Source: Paramicrobacterium humi (GTDB taxonomy: Bacteria > Actinomycetota > Actinomycetes > Actinomycetales > Microbacteriaceae). Taken from it: 64,000 nucleotides of DNA. Shown here piece by piece: positions 14,961-23,095 of this stretch (positions are counted from its first letter, which is position 1; each line of letters starts with the position of its first letter). The stretch spans positions 1,426,001-1,490,000 of the forward strand of contig NZ_FNRY01000001.1 of assembly GCF_900105715.1 (NCBI RefSeq). Direction: 5' to 3'. The notes beneath the pieces are model-generated. The model had not been told where the DNA came from and did not search any database. It was given only the letters and a program-made list of their open reading frames with translations. The position numbers were made by a program, and so were the translations under genes.

Positions 14961-17054
14961 CTATCGAATGTCTGCCAGTGAAGCCATCGCGGCGTCGACC
15001 ACCGCATCGACTGTCAAACCGCGCAGCTCGAGGACCGCTGCCCCAGGGCCGGATTCGCCGAAGTCGTCGATGCTGATTACGCGGCCCCGACCGCCGACCC
15101 AGCGGTACCACGCGTCGCCTCGACCTGCCTCTATCGCTACCCGCGCCGCGAGAGCCTGTGGCAACACCTCTTCTCGCCATTCGGGCGACGCCGATTCGAA
15201 CCATTCAACGCAAGGCATTGAAACGACGCGTGCGTTTATGCCGCTGGTTTGGAGCCGTCGTGCCGCGTCGATGGCGAGCGCAACTTCGCTTCCCGTTGCT
15301 ATAAGTGCGATGTCTTGTTCCTCACCGCTCTTCCATGCAACATAGCCGCCACGGCTGACACCGCTTGCGGCAGCAGCGGGGTCGGGCAATGCGGGGAGGG
15401 CTTGCCGTGACAATACCAGGGCAGTCGGGGCCGACGGCTTTGCGAGAATTGTGCGCCATGCTGCAAAGACTTCCGACGCGTCGGCCGGCCTAATCACAGA
15501 CAAATTCGGAACGGTGCGCAGAGAGGCGATCTGCTCGACAGGCTGATGGGTGGGGCCGTCTTCCCCCACTGCTACGGAGTCGTGGGTATAGACGTAAATC
15601 GTGGGCAAGCTCATGAGTGCCGCGAGCCGGAGGCTGGGGCGTTGATAGTCACTGAATGCGAGATAGGTCGAGCCGAACGGCCTCCAAAGGCCATGGAGTG
15701 CGATCCCGGACAAGATTGCAGCCATTGCATGTTCACGGATGCCAAACGGGATGAATTCTCCCGCCGGGTTGTGAGCGGACACCGGTTCGCCTGGGACGGC
15801 GATGTTTGTCGAACCCGCCAGGTCAGCTGAGCCGCCCCAAATCACTCCGCGCTCGTGGAGCGCCTTCACGACTGTGCCATTGGCTACGCGAGTCGCCAAT
15901 GGCTCGCCCGCAAGAAATCGGGAAAGCCGATCCGAGTCCCCCAAGGTGCTGTCGTCGTCAAATGCACTGGTCGTGTGAGGCCCGAACGTATGCTTGAGCA
16001 AGCACCTCTTCTCGTTGAGGTCTGAGTGCTCGTCAGCCCAGCGCTCACGGTCAGCTGTCCAGTTCTTCTGTAAACTCTCGCCGCGCACGATTGCTTCGCG
16101 CGTGAACGCAAGTACGGCATCACTTACGAGTTCATTGAGACCGCATTTAGACGTAAGGCCGAGAGTGGTGAGCAGCCCGGCAATCGTCTTCTCGCCCAAT
16201 GGACCGGCGTGTGCGGCGCTTGTTCCGGCAACCTCATCGGCCGGAGAGCCGATTACGCTGCGCACAGCGACGAGAGTGGGACGTCCTGTCCGCTCGCGTG
16301 CCGTCAACAGAGCGTTCTCTATTTCGTCGAGGTTCCGAGCATCCTGCACTTCGATGATTCGCCACCCATACGCGCGGTAGCGGTCACGAACGTCTTCAGC
16401 GAAAGTGGTCGACGTCGGGCCATCGATGGAGATTCCATTGTCATCCCAGATGGCCACCAGATTGTCGATGCCGAGCGTACCCGCGAGGCTCGACGCTTCT
16501 GCCGAGACGCCCTCCTGTAAGCAACCGTCTCCGGCTAGTGCATAAACTGTGGCATCCCAGACGCCAGCTCCTGCATCGTGGAGCGCCGTATCCCTTCGCA
16601 GCGATAACGCGAGTCCTACCGCGCTTGCGAGGCCCTGGCCGAGCGGACCAGTTGACATCTCGACTCCAGGAGTGACGCCCAGTTCGGGGTGCCCGGGAGT
16701 CCTGGATCTTAGAGCTCGGCTTGCCGCCAGGTCTTCGAGAGTGAGCCCGTACCCGCAGAGATATAGCTGTGTGTAGAGCAGCAGACTGGCATGGCCCGCA
16801 GACAGTATGAGCCTGTCGCGACCTTCCCACGCGGGATCGAGAGGGTTGTGCTTGAGGACGCGTTGGAACAAGACATGGGCGAGAGGCGCCAGGGCCATCG
16901 CTGTTCCTGCGTGTCCATGACCTTTCGACTGAACGATGACGGCGGGGAGCGCGATGGCCGTTGACACCGCTTGCAGCTCAGCGGTGCTTCGCGCACCGAC
17001 CACAGCGTGATTTGAGAGTGCAGGGGCGGCGTCTGCAAGCGGAGAACTCGACAT
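14961..17054 (-). CDS. tkt: Transketolase
   Basis: A full-length 697-aa transketolase, which moves two-carbon ketol units between sugar phosphates using thiamine diphosphate. The Pyr/PP halves carry SKGHGHAGTAMALAPLAHV and DRLILSAGHAS. The GDGCLQEG...DDNGISIDG diphosphate site follows, then GSADLAGST and FGIREHAM with the catalytic Glu, and a C-terminal TIATGSEV-like strand (IALIATGSEVALAI). It has more A/T at third positions than the E1/E2 genes. TAAAGT six bases from the ATG suggests a leaderless transcript. It is divergent from the ROK gene and convergent with E1. It is probably a pathway-specific copy, since the sugar kinase and importer sit beside it. Confidence 0.92.
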   Translation of the reverse strand: MSSSPLADAAPALSNHAVVGARSTAELQAVSTAIALPAVIVQSKGHGHAGTAMALAPLAHVLFQRVLKHNPLDPAWEGRDRLILSAGHASLLLYTQLYLCGYGLTLEDLAASRALRSRTPGHPELGVTPGVEMSTGPLGQGLASAVGLALSLRRDTALHDAGAGVWDATVYALAGDGCLQEGVSAEASSLAGTLGIDNLVAIWDDNGISIDGPTSTTFAEDVRDRYRAYGWRIIEVQDARNLDEIENALLTARERTGRPTLVAVRSVIGSPADEVAGTSAAHAGPLGEKTIAGLLTTLGLTSKCGLNELVSDAVLAFTREAIVRGESLQKNWTADRERWADEHSDLNEKRCLLKHTFGPHTTSAFDDDSTLGDSDRLSRFLAGEPLATRVANGTVVKALHERGVIWGGSADLAGSTNIAVPGEPVSAHNPAGEFIPFGIREHAMAAILSGIALHGLWRPFGSTYLAFSDYQRPSLRLAALMSLPTIYVYTHDSVAVGEDGPTHQPVEQIASLRTVPNLSVIRPADASEVFAAWRTILAKPSAPTALVLSRQALPALPDPAAAASGVSRGGYVAWKSGEEQDIALIATGSEVALAIDAARRLQTSGINARVVSMPCVEWFESASPEWREEVLPQALAARVAIEAGRGDAWYRWVGGRGRVISIDDFGESGPGAAVLELRGLTVDAVVDAAMASLADIR

Positions 17055-17060
17055 GTTTGG

Positions 17061-17071
17061 ACTTTAGTAAA
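17061..17071. promoter_or_regulatory. Transketolase -10 (TAAAGT) overlapped by a TTTA-G-TAAA palindrome
   Basis: On the minus strand TAAAGT (17066-17061) lies six bases before the transketolase ATG. The palindrome TTTAGTAAA (17063-17071), inside an AT-rich patch, overlaps it and lies 39 bp before the ROK start. This is a likely operator for the ROK regulator acting on both directions. Confidence 0.4.
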
Positions 17072-17109
17072 TTAATGTACGTAAGCCAAGACCGGGCCGG
17101 AAGGACAGG

Positions 17110-18273
17110 ATGTCGCGACGAAACACGACCGGAGCGGGTGTCGTCCTGGACCTCATACGTTCCGGGGAGGCGACAACGCGACACGACTTGCAAGAGGCGC
17201 TGGGCTGGTCGAGGGTGACGCTTGGGCGTCGTCTTGATGAACTGGTCCGCGCCAGCCTCGTTGTGCGCGCGGGTCAAAGCGCCAGTTCGGGAGGTCGACC
17301 GCGCGAGGAGTTCGAGGTCAACGCGGAGCGGGGAGTGATACTCGCGATAGACGCGGGAAGTTCCCATACCCGAATTGGCATTACGGATCTTGCCGGAAAG
17401 GTCCTTGTCGAGTCTGAGGCCGATCTCGGATCCTCGGATCGCCCTGAGGATGTGTTCACCTGGGCGAAAGCAACATTCGAGGAACTGCTCCTCGATATCG
17501 GTAAAGCGCGTAGCGATGTCGAGGGAGTCGGCATTGGCGTCCCATTCGCCGTGAGCGGCGCCGGGGGCGGAATCGAACCTTCGGATGCTGCTCCGCGGTG
17601 GAGCGGCGTTCGCGTTCGTGACTATTTCTCGGGATGGTGTGAGGAAGCCGTATTCGCGGTGGACCGCGACGTGAACGTGCTGGCTATCGGCGAAGCCAGG
17701 TTCGGCTGGCCAGAGGTGCGAGACCTTGTCGTGGTGAAGGCTGGGATCCGAGTGGGTTGTGCAGTCGTGACCGGCGGTCGGATAGTCCGAGGCAGCACCG
17801 GGCAAGCGGGTCTATTGAGCGCTCCGCTTCGCTACCAGCCGGGTGCTCGCTTGAAACCACTGGAATACGTCGCCAGTGGAGGAGTGATTCAGTCGCGGCT
17901 TTCGCGATCGGGACTGAAACTGCGTACAAGCGCTGACATTGCTGAGCTCGGCAGGGCGGGAAACAAAGAGGTGACGGCGCTGCTCGTTGAGATCGGGGAA
18001 ATCCTCGGATTCGCCTTAGCGGACGTCGTCGGGCTCGTGAACCCAGCAGCCGTCGTTATCGGGGGAAATTTGGCCGACGGTGGGGATGGCTACATCAGCG
18101 CTGTACGGCGATCCATTATGTGCGCCGCCCATGAACTCTCCAGGCAGCGCCTTATCGTCGAGCGGTCGCGCCTTGGGGACAAGGCTGGAGTGAGGGGCGC
18201 AGCGGCTCTCGCCCTCGATGCCCTGTTCGAGCCAAGTCGCATCACGGCAATCTCCGGTTCGGATCTCGCATAG
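17110..18273 (+). CDS. ROK-family transcriptional regulator
   Basis: A 387-aa ROK repressor-type protein. Residues about 8-60 form a winged helix (GEATTRHDLQEALGWSRVTLGRRL). The rest is an actin-like sugar-kinase fold with the phosphate strand AIDAGSSHTRIGITD and a second strand near VVIGGNLADGG. The usual ROK zinc motif (Cys-x-Cys-Gly-x2-Gly-Cys) is absent in the expected place (after GSTGQAGLL), so it is an atypical member that probably lacks structural zinc. It is divergent from the transketolase and upstream of the xylulokinase-like kinase. It likely senses the sugar carried by the adjacent importer. Confidence 0.87.
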   Translation: MSRRNTTGAGVVLDLIRSGEATTRHDLQEALGWSRVTLGRRLDELVRASLVVRAGQSASSGGRPREEFEVNAERGVILAIDAGSSHTRIGITDLAGKVLVESEADLGSSDRPEDVFTWAKATFEELLLDIGKARSDVEGVGIGVPFAVSGAGGGIEPSDAAPRWSGVRVRDYFSGWCEEAVFAVDRDVNVLAIGEARFGWPEVRDLVVVKAGIRVGCAVVTGGRIVRGSTGQAGLLSAPLRYQPGARLKPLEYVASGGVIQSRLSRSGLKLRTSADIAELGRAGNKEVTALLVEIGEILGFALADVVGLVNPAAVVIGGNLADGGDGYISAVRRSIMCAAHELSRQRLIVERSRLGDKAGVRGAAALALDALFEPSRITAISGSDLA

Positions 18274-18316
18274 CCCGCACGCGCCGGTGCTCGGACGACT
18301 TCAGTCGTGGTGCACG

Positions 18317-18357
18317 TATGAGCAACAACTTGACATATGAGCGCCTACTCATAAGAT
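18317..18357 (+). promoter_or_regulatory. Sigma70-type promoter with internal operator for the kinase/ABC operon
   Basis: TTGACA (18330-18335), a 16-bp spacer and TAAGAT (18352-18357). The spacer is filled by an inverted repeat TATGAG-N6-CTCATA (18336-18353), and a third TATGAG half-site lies at 18317-18322. The arrangement predicts tight repression, probably by the ROK or SorC regulator. The kinase ATG follows at 18404 with an AGGAG-type ribosome site. Confidence 0.65.
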
Positions 18358-18403
18358 TAGCAAAAGCCCAGCGACCGGCAGAAGGCTCGATGAGGAGTGA
18401 GGC

Positions 18404-19888
18404 ATGGCGCACGTCTGGATCGGAATCGATCTCGGCACTTCGAGCGTGAAGTGTGTGGCGTTAGACGAGCGTGCCTCGGTCATCGCGACGAGCCAAGAAC
18501 GGTATCCAGTGAACCGACCACGACCGGGTTGGGCCGAACAAGACCCCGAGTCATGGTGGTTAGCGGTCGTCGCGGCGTTAGCCGGCCTACTCCACCGGCT
18601 ACCCGCCGGCACTTCCGTAGGGGGCGCCGGGCTTTCTGGCCAAATGCACGGTCTCGTTCTCGTTGACAATGCCCTGCGCCCCGTTCGCCCAGCGATCATA
18701 TGGTCAGATAGTCGCGCATCGCGAGAAGTCGAGTATTGGCGGGCTCGCGTAGGCGACAACGAGATCGAGGCGAAAACGGGGTTCCGGCCGGCCAGCGGGA
18801 TGGCGGGAGTCAGTCTCTCGTGGGTGCGTGCGCATGAGCCCGAGGCGTTTGCGCGCGCTGCGTTCGCCATGCAGCCGAAGGACTACGTTCGTTTGCGCCT
18901 GACGGGCCGGGCGGGGCTCGATCCAACTGACGCTGGCGCCTCCTTGCTGTTCGATGTGCGCTCCGGCGTGCCCGCCCAGCCCTTGCTTGATATCGCCGGA
19001 GTGGGTCGCGATTTACTGCCACAAGTCGTCGCTACGCTCGCGCCTTTTGGGACTGTCACGCAAGCAGCCGCACGCGAGACGGGACTCGCCCCCGGCGTAT
19101 TGGTCGCGACTGGTGGGAGTGACCAAGCGATGGCTGCATTCGGTTTGGGACTTGACTCTTCCGATCGTGCCGCGATTTCACTCAGCTCCGGAGGCACCGT
19201 GTTGGTGCCGATTGACTCCTCTGCCGCAGTTCCCCCGGGTTATCACAGGCTGGCTGCCGCCACGCCGCGGCATAACCTCGCGATGGGCGTGATCTTGGCG
19301 GCGGGGCTTGCGACGGAGTGGCTGGCGTCGATGCTCAATCGCTCCGTGCAAGAGCTTCTGGAAGCGGCTGCCGACGTCTCGGTGGACGACGCGTTGATCG
19401 GCCTCTCGGATTTCGGCGGTACGCGAACCCCACGAGTGGATGGCGCGCCCCAAGGTGCCTTTTCTGGCATCGGTTTCCATCACGAGCCAGCTCATCTCAT
19501 GCGCGCTCTCGTCGAGGGAGCGGCTGTCTCACTCGCGGGGGCACTCGCCGATATCCAGCCCGGCACTCTCAAGGCGAAGACGGTCGTGCTGTCAGGAGGT
19601 GGTGCACGGTTCGCAGTGTGGAGGCAGTCCGTCGCGGACGCGACGGGCCTTCCCGTAACGATCAGTGCTGACCTGGAGCATTCGGCGCTGGGCGCTGCTC
19701 TCTCCGCCGCGGCCGCGGCCGAGGCTGACGTGACCTTCGACGCCGCGCAGAGGGTCCACGGAATCGTGCAGCCTTCGGAGGAATCTGTTGCGAGGCTCCG
19801 TCGACAGAGTGAACGCCGGGCGGCATTGGCAGAAGTTTCGAGCACGAGGCGACATCCGCAGAACTACGGAAGTGGGGACCCGAAATGA
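18404..19888 (+). CDS. FGGY-family carbohydrate kinase (xylulokinase-like)
   Basis: A 494-aa FGGY kinase. The N-terminal actin-fold half has the phosphate-binding GIDLGTSSVKCVAL strand, the sugar-contacting GLSGQMHGLVLV and IIWSDSRA segments. The C-terminal half has ATGGSDQAMAAFG with the catalytic Asp, and VVLSGGGARFAVWRQ for ATP. These blocks match xylulokinases best, but ketopentose, tetrulose or deoxysugar substrates remain possible. Its start codon follows a good ribosome site. The stop overlaps the ABC ATPase start by four bases, so kinase and importer are made together. Confidence 0.88.
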   Translation: MAHVWIGIDLGTSSVKCVALDERASVIATSQERYPVNRPRPGWAEQDPESWWLAVVAALAGLLHRLPAGTSVGGAGLSGQMHGLVLVDNALRPVRPAIIWSDSRASREVEYWRARVGDNEIEAKTGFRPASGMAGVSLSWVRAHEPEAFARAAFAMQPKDYVRLRLTGRAGLDPTDAGASLLFDVRSGVPAQPLLDIAGVGRDLLPQVVATLAPFGTVTQAAARETGLAPGVLVATGGSDQAMAAFGLGLDSSDRAAISLSSGGTVLVPIDSSAAVPPGYHRLAAATPRHNLAMGVILAAGLATEWLASMLNRSVQELLEAAADVSVDDALIGLSDFGGTRTPRVDGAPQGAFSGIGFHHEPAHLMRALVEGAAVSLAGALADIQPGTLKAKTVVLSGGGARFAVWRQSVADATGLPVTISADLEHSALGAALSAAAAAEADVTFDAAQRVHGIVQPSEESVARLRRQSERRAALAEVSSTRRHPQNYGSGDPK

Positions 19889-20655
19889 GCACGACAGATC
19901 GTGTCGTTCTGAAGGCGCGTGGTGTGACAAAGCACTATGGCCATGTACAGGCTCTCCGCGGCGCCGACCTCGAGATACGCGCGGGTGAGGTAGTGGGACT
20001 CGTCGGGGACAACGGGGCGGGCAAATCGACACTCGTGGGCGTTCTCTCCGGAGCGACTCCTCCCACTGACGGAACGTTGGAGTTCGAGGGGAGCGATGTC
20101 TCGCTGGCGAATCCGGCGCACGCCCGCACCCTCGGCATCGAAACGGTCTATCAGGACCTGGCGTTAGCGCTTGACGTTCCGATATGGGCGAACCTCTTCC
20201 TGGGAAGGGAACGGCGAGCCCCCGGCCCGCTCGGCTGGTTCGGATGGCTGGACCGCCGAAAAATGATCGCCGAATCAGAGGACGAACTCTTGGCGACACG
20301 GATTCGAATCGGGTCCGTGAAAGCCCGCACTAGTGCTCTCTCGGGTGGGCAACGTCAAGCGATCGCTGTCGCCCGCGCGGTCTCACAGGGTTCGAAACTC
20401 GTGCTCATGGACGAGCCGACAGCCGCCCTCGGAGTTGAACAACAGCATCGTGTAGGTGAGCTGGTTCGTTCGGTTGCCGATCGGGGCGTCCCGGTGCTGC
20501 TCATCAGCCATAACCTTCCGCAGGTGTCCGAGCTCTGCGATCGGGTGCTGGTCATGTACCGCGGCCGAATCGTCGCTGACTTGAACCCCAAGCTGGAAAC
20601 CGTGGAGACGATCATCAGCTGGATCACCGGTGCCGCACTGGAGGAGAAGAAATGA
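19885..20655 (+). CDS. Sugar ABC transporter ATP-binding protein
   Basis: A 256-aa single ABC domain with Walker A (GDNGAGKST), signature (LSGGQRQAIAVARAV), Walker B (LVLMDEPTAAL) and the switch His (ISHN). Ribose-type importers usually have a double-domain ATPase of about 500 residues; this single-domain form, known from fructose-type systems, would act as a homodimer. The ATG overlaps the kinase stop, and its own stop overlaps the permease start (ATGA). It powers uptake of the sugar bound by the lipoprotein at 21788-22807. Confidence 0.92.
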   Translation: MSTTDRVVLKARGVTKHYGHVQALRGADLEIRAGEVVGLVGDNGAGKSTLVGVLSGATPPTDGTLEFEGSDVSLANPAHARTLGIETVYQDLALALDVPIWANLFLGRERRAPGPLGWFGWLDRRKMIAESEDELLATRIRIGSVKARTSALSGGQRQAIAVARAVSQGSKLVLMDEPTAALGVEQQHRVGELVRSVADRGVPVLLISHNLPQVSELCDRVLVMYRGRIVADLNPKLETVETIISWITGAALEEKK

Positions 20656-21734
20656 GTGATTCACGAGTCAAGCGCAAGCCGCGCACCGCTGAAACCTCCA
20701 CGATCGATATGCCGGTTCACGCAGACGAGCCGCAAAAGCGTACAGCGCTCCAACGCGTGGGGCGTTTCCTGGGGCGAGGCGACGGAGATGTCGCAAGAGT
20801 TCTGATCCTTGTCGCCATAGTCATCGTGATAGGACTGTTTGCCCCCAACTTCCTGTCGAAAGCGAGCTGGCTGGCGCTATCGCAGACGGCCACGGTTGTG
20901 GCGCTGCTCGCTTTGGGGCAGACGTTCGTGATCATCACCGGAGGCATTGACCTGTCGGTGGGCGCGGTCATGGCCTGTTCGGCCGTGATCGGCGCGACAG
21001 TCATGCGCAACATGCACGTGTCTGGCGTAGAGCCGACACTCACGATACTTGCCGGGCTCGCGGTCATGCTCATCGTGGGATCCGCCGCGGGCCTGCTGAA
21101 CGGCCTCGTTATCACGAAGCTCCGAATAACCCCGTTCATTGTGACTTTAGGCATGCTGAGCGTTGCCACAGGGACGATGAACCTTGTAAGTGGGGGAGCG
21201 GAGGTCGTAGGCCTCCCGCCTGTGCTCGGCCAGATTGGAAACTATCCACTCGGCGGGTGGGTTACGGTGCCTGTGCTCATCACCATTCTTGCGGCGATCG
21301 TCTCAGCGCTCGTACTGACAAGGACGCGGTTCGGACTGCGCTCGTATGCAATCGGTAGCAATCAGGGCGCAGCGCGTCGCGCGGGAATCGCCGTCGATGC
21401 GCACCTCATCCGCGTGTACGTTCTCGCGGGTCTGTTCTCCGGCATCGGTGGCTTCCTGCTGACAAGCCGTTTCGTCAACGCGAGCCCTTTGGCGGCACAA
21501 GGGATGGAGCTCTTGTCCATTGCGGCGGCTGTGATTGGCGGTGCGAGCCTCATCGGCGGACGTGGATCGATCGTCGGGACCATGATCGGTGCTCTGATCA
21601 TGGCGGCGCTGCAGATCGGACTGATCGTGGCCGGGGTGCAGTCGTTCTGGCAAACGATTGCAATCGGAATCATCACTGTCGCAGCCGTATTCGGAGATCA
21701 GATTCGAATCAGGTATTCCGGCGAACGCGCCTGA
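20652..21734 (+). CDS. Sugar ABC transporter permease (RbsC family)
   Basis: A 360-aa permease with a hydrophilic N-terminal extension of about 45 residues and eight to ten transmembrane helices. Family blocks include ALGQTFVIITGGIDLSVGA and RTRFGLRSYAIGSNQGAARRAGI, the cytosolic coupling loop that contacts the ATPase, and AAVIGGASLIGGRGS. It is the membrane channel of a ribose/xylose-type importer and would act as a homodimer. It is translationally coupled to the ATPase gene, and the solute-binding lipoprotein gene follows after 53 bp. Confidence 0.92.
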   Translation: MSDSRVKRKPRTAETSTIDMPVHADEPQKRTALQRVGRFLGRGDGDVARVLILVAIVIVIGLFAPNFLSKASWLALSQTATVVALLALGQTFVIITGGIDLSVGAVMACSAVIGATVMRNMHVSGVEPTLTILAGLAVMLIVGSAAGLLNGLVITKLRITPFIVTLGMLSVATGTMNLVSGGAEVVGLPPVLGQIGNYPLGGWVTVPVLITILAAIVSALVLTRTRFGLRSYAIGSNQGAARRAGIAVDAHLIRVYVLAGLFSGIGGFLLTSRFVNASPLAAQGMELLSIAAAVIGGASLIGGRGSIVGTMIGALIMAALQIGLIVAGVQSFWQTIAIGIITVAAVFGDQIRIRYSGERA

Positions 21735-21787
21735 GAGACCTTCACCAAAAAGCAGAGCAACGATGCTCTTCAGAAAGGAACCACATC

Positions 21788-22807
21788 ATGCAATCACCAA
21801 ATAGCCGAATCCGAAAGGCCGGGATAGCACTGTCTGCTGTTGCGCTCTTCGGTCTTGTCGGTTGCTCATCGAGCAGCGATGCGGGAAGCTCCAGCGAAGC
21901 TCCCGACGCCGGGGGCAAAGAGTATACGATCGCGCTCGTCCCTGGTATGACGACACACTCCGCGTACCAGACCATGTATTGCGGCGCACTCGAAGCCGCG
22001 GACGAACTCGGAGTCAAGGTCGACTTCCAAGGTGCCAATGCATGGGATCCCGCGAAGCAGCTACCCGTGGTCCAATCGATGCTCGCCACCGCTCCCGATG
22101 CACTTCTCCTCGTTCCCGCAGATTCCTCTGCGCTTCGACCCGCAGTGGATCAGTATCTTGCGGCTGATATTCCCGTGATTACAGTCGACACCGGCCTAGA
22201 GGACACGAGCGGCCTCACCGCGGTGATCAGCTCCGACAACGTCCAAGGTGGAGGCGCGGCAGCGGAAGCCCTCGGCGAAGCCATCGACGGCAAGGGCACG
22301 GTGGCCATTATTTCCGGTGTTCCGGGTGCTACCACCGACGTCGATAGAGTCGAAGGCTTCCGTGCGGTGATGGAAGAGAAGTACCCCGACGTCAAAGTGC
22401 TCGAACCCGAGTACTCGCGCTCCGTGGTCGCTACTGCTGAGTCTCAAGTTCAGGCTCTGATGCTCGCGCACTCTGACCTCACCGGAGTCTTCGGGGTGAA
22501 CGGGAACTCCGCCACAGGCGCCGCAAACGCCGTCGTCAATTCCGGCCACGCAGGCGATATCGTCGTTGCCGGCTACGATGCTGAGCCAGGCACGGTGGAG
22601 CAGCTGCGTGCAGGAAACATCAACATCCTCGTCGTGCAGGACTTCATCCAAGAGGGTCGTCTCGGCGTCGAATACGCCTATGCCAAGCTCACGGGTGATG
22701 AATCGAAGATCGACACCCCGCGGGTCCTGGACAACATCATTGCGACGACGGACAACGCAGATGACCCGGAGATCTCGAAGTACTTCTACATCGAGAGCTG
22801 CCTGTAA
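21788..22807 (+). CDS. Sugar-binding lipoprotein of the ABC importer
   Basis: A 339-aa type I periplasmic-binding-protein-like lipoprotein. The signal peptide ends in a lipobox with Cys26 (FGLVGC), then a Ser-rich linker and two Rossmann-like lobes (IALVPGMTTHSAYQTM, ALLLVPADSSAL, and VDRVEGFRAVMEE in the second). Such proteins bind monosaccharides outside the membrane and deliver them to the permease. The ligand is not predictable, though the kinase points to a pentose or related ketose. AAAGGA precedes the ATG. It is the last gene of the operon and is followed by a strong terminator. Confidence 0.92.
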   Translation: MQSPNSRIRKAGIALSAVALFGLVGCSSSSDAGSSSEAPDAGGKEYTIALVPGMTTHSAYQTMYCGALEAADELGVKVDFQGANAWDPAKQLPVVQSMLATAPDALLLVPADSSALRPAVDQYLAADIPVITVDTGLEDTSGLTAVISSDNVQGGGAAAEALGEAIDGKGTVAIISGVPGATTDVDRVEGFRAVMEEKYPDVKVLEPEYSRSVVATAESQVQALMLAHSDLTGVFGVNGNSATGAANAVVNSGHAGDIVVAGYDAEPGTVEQLRAGNINILVVQDFIQEGRLGVEYAYAKLTGDESKIDTPRVLDNIIATTDNADDPEISKYFYIESCL

Positions 22808-22842
22808 CAGATAAGCGATAGGCTTCCATGCCCGTCGCACAG

Positions 22843-22886
22843 GAGGGTTCTCCGCTCGCGGTGAGCGAGCGGGGGACCCTCTTTTC
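22843..22886 (+). terminator. Rho-independent terminator of the sugar importer operon
   Basis: A 17-bp stem with two imperfect pairs (left arm from 22843, right arm 22865-22881, beginning GAGGGTTCTCC on the left) followed by TTTT. It lies 35 bp after the stop of the solute-binding gene. The rest of the gap to 23095 shows nothing clear. Confidence 0.85.
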
Positions 22887-23095
22887 TCGCTAGCGCCTAC
22901 TACATGCGGTTCAAATCCTCAGCGGATTCGCGGTTTCTTCGGCCTCACTGTCCCGCGCGCGAAGCGCCCGGTCGCAACGCGAAAAAGCGAACATCGTCCG
23001 TCAGGGCGGCCGCGTGCGGGGCCGGCGCGCGAGGCGTACCCTTGACTGTTGGCCCCGTTCCCCCGACCTCGCGGGCCGATGCACGAAAGGTTCCC

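Noticed and set aside
22905-22945. TTCAAAT flanked by a 5-bp stem with one mismatch, like a tRNA T-arm
   Set aside because: No acceptor partner, D-arm or anticodon arm can be drawn upstream, where a terminator hairpin sits. A decayed tRNA or attachment-site fragment cannot be excluded, but nothing else supports it.
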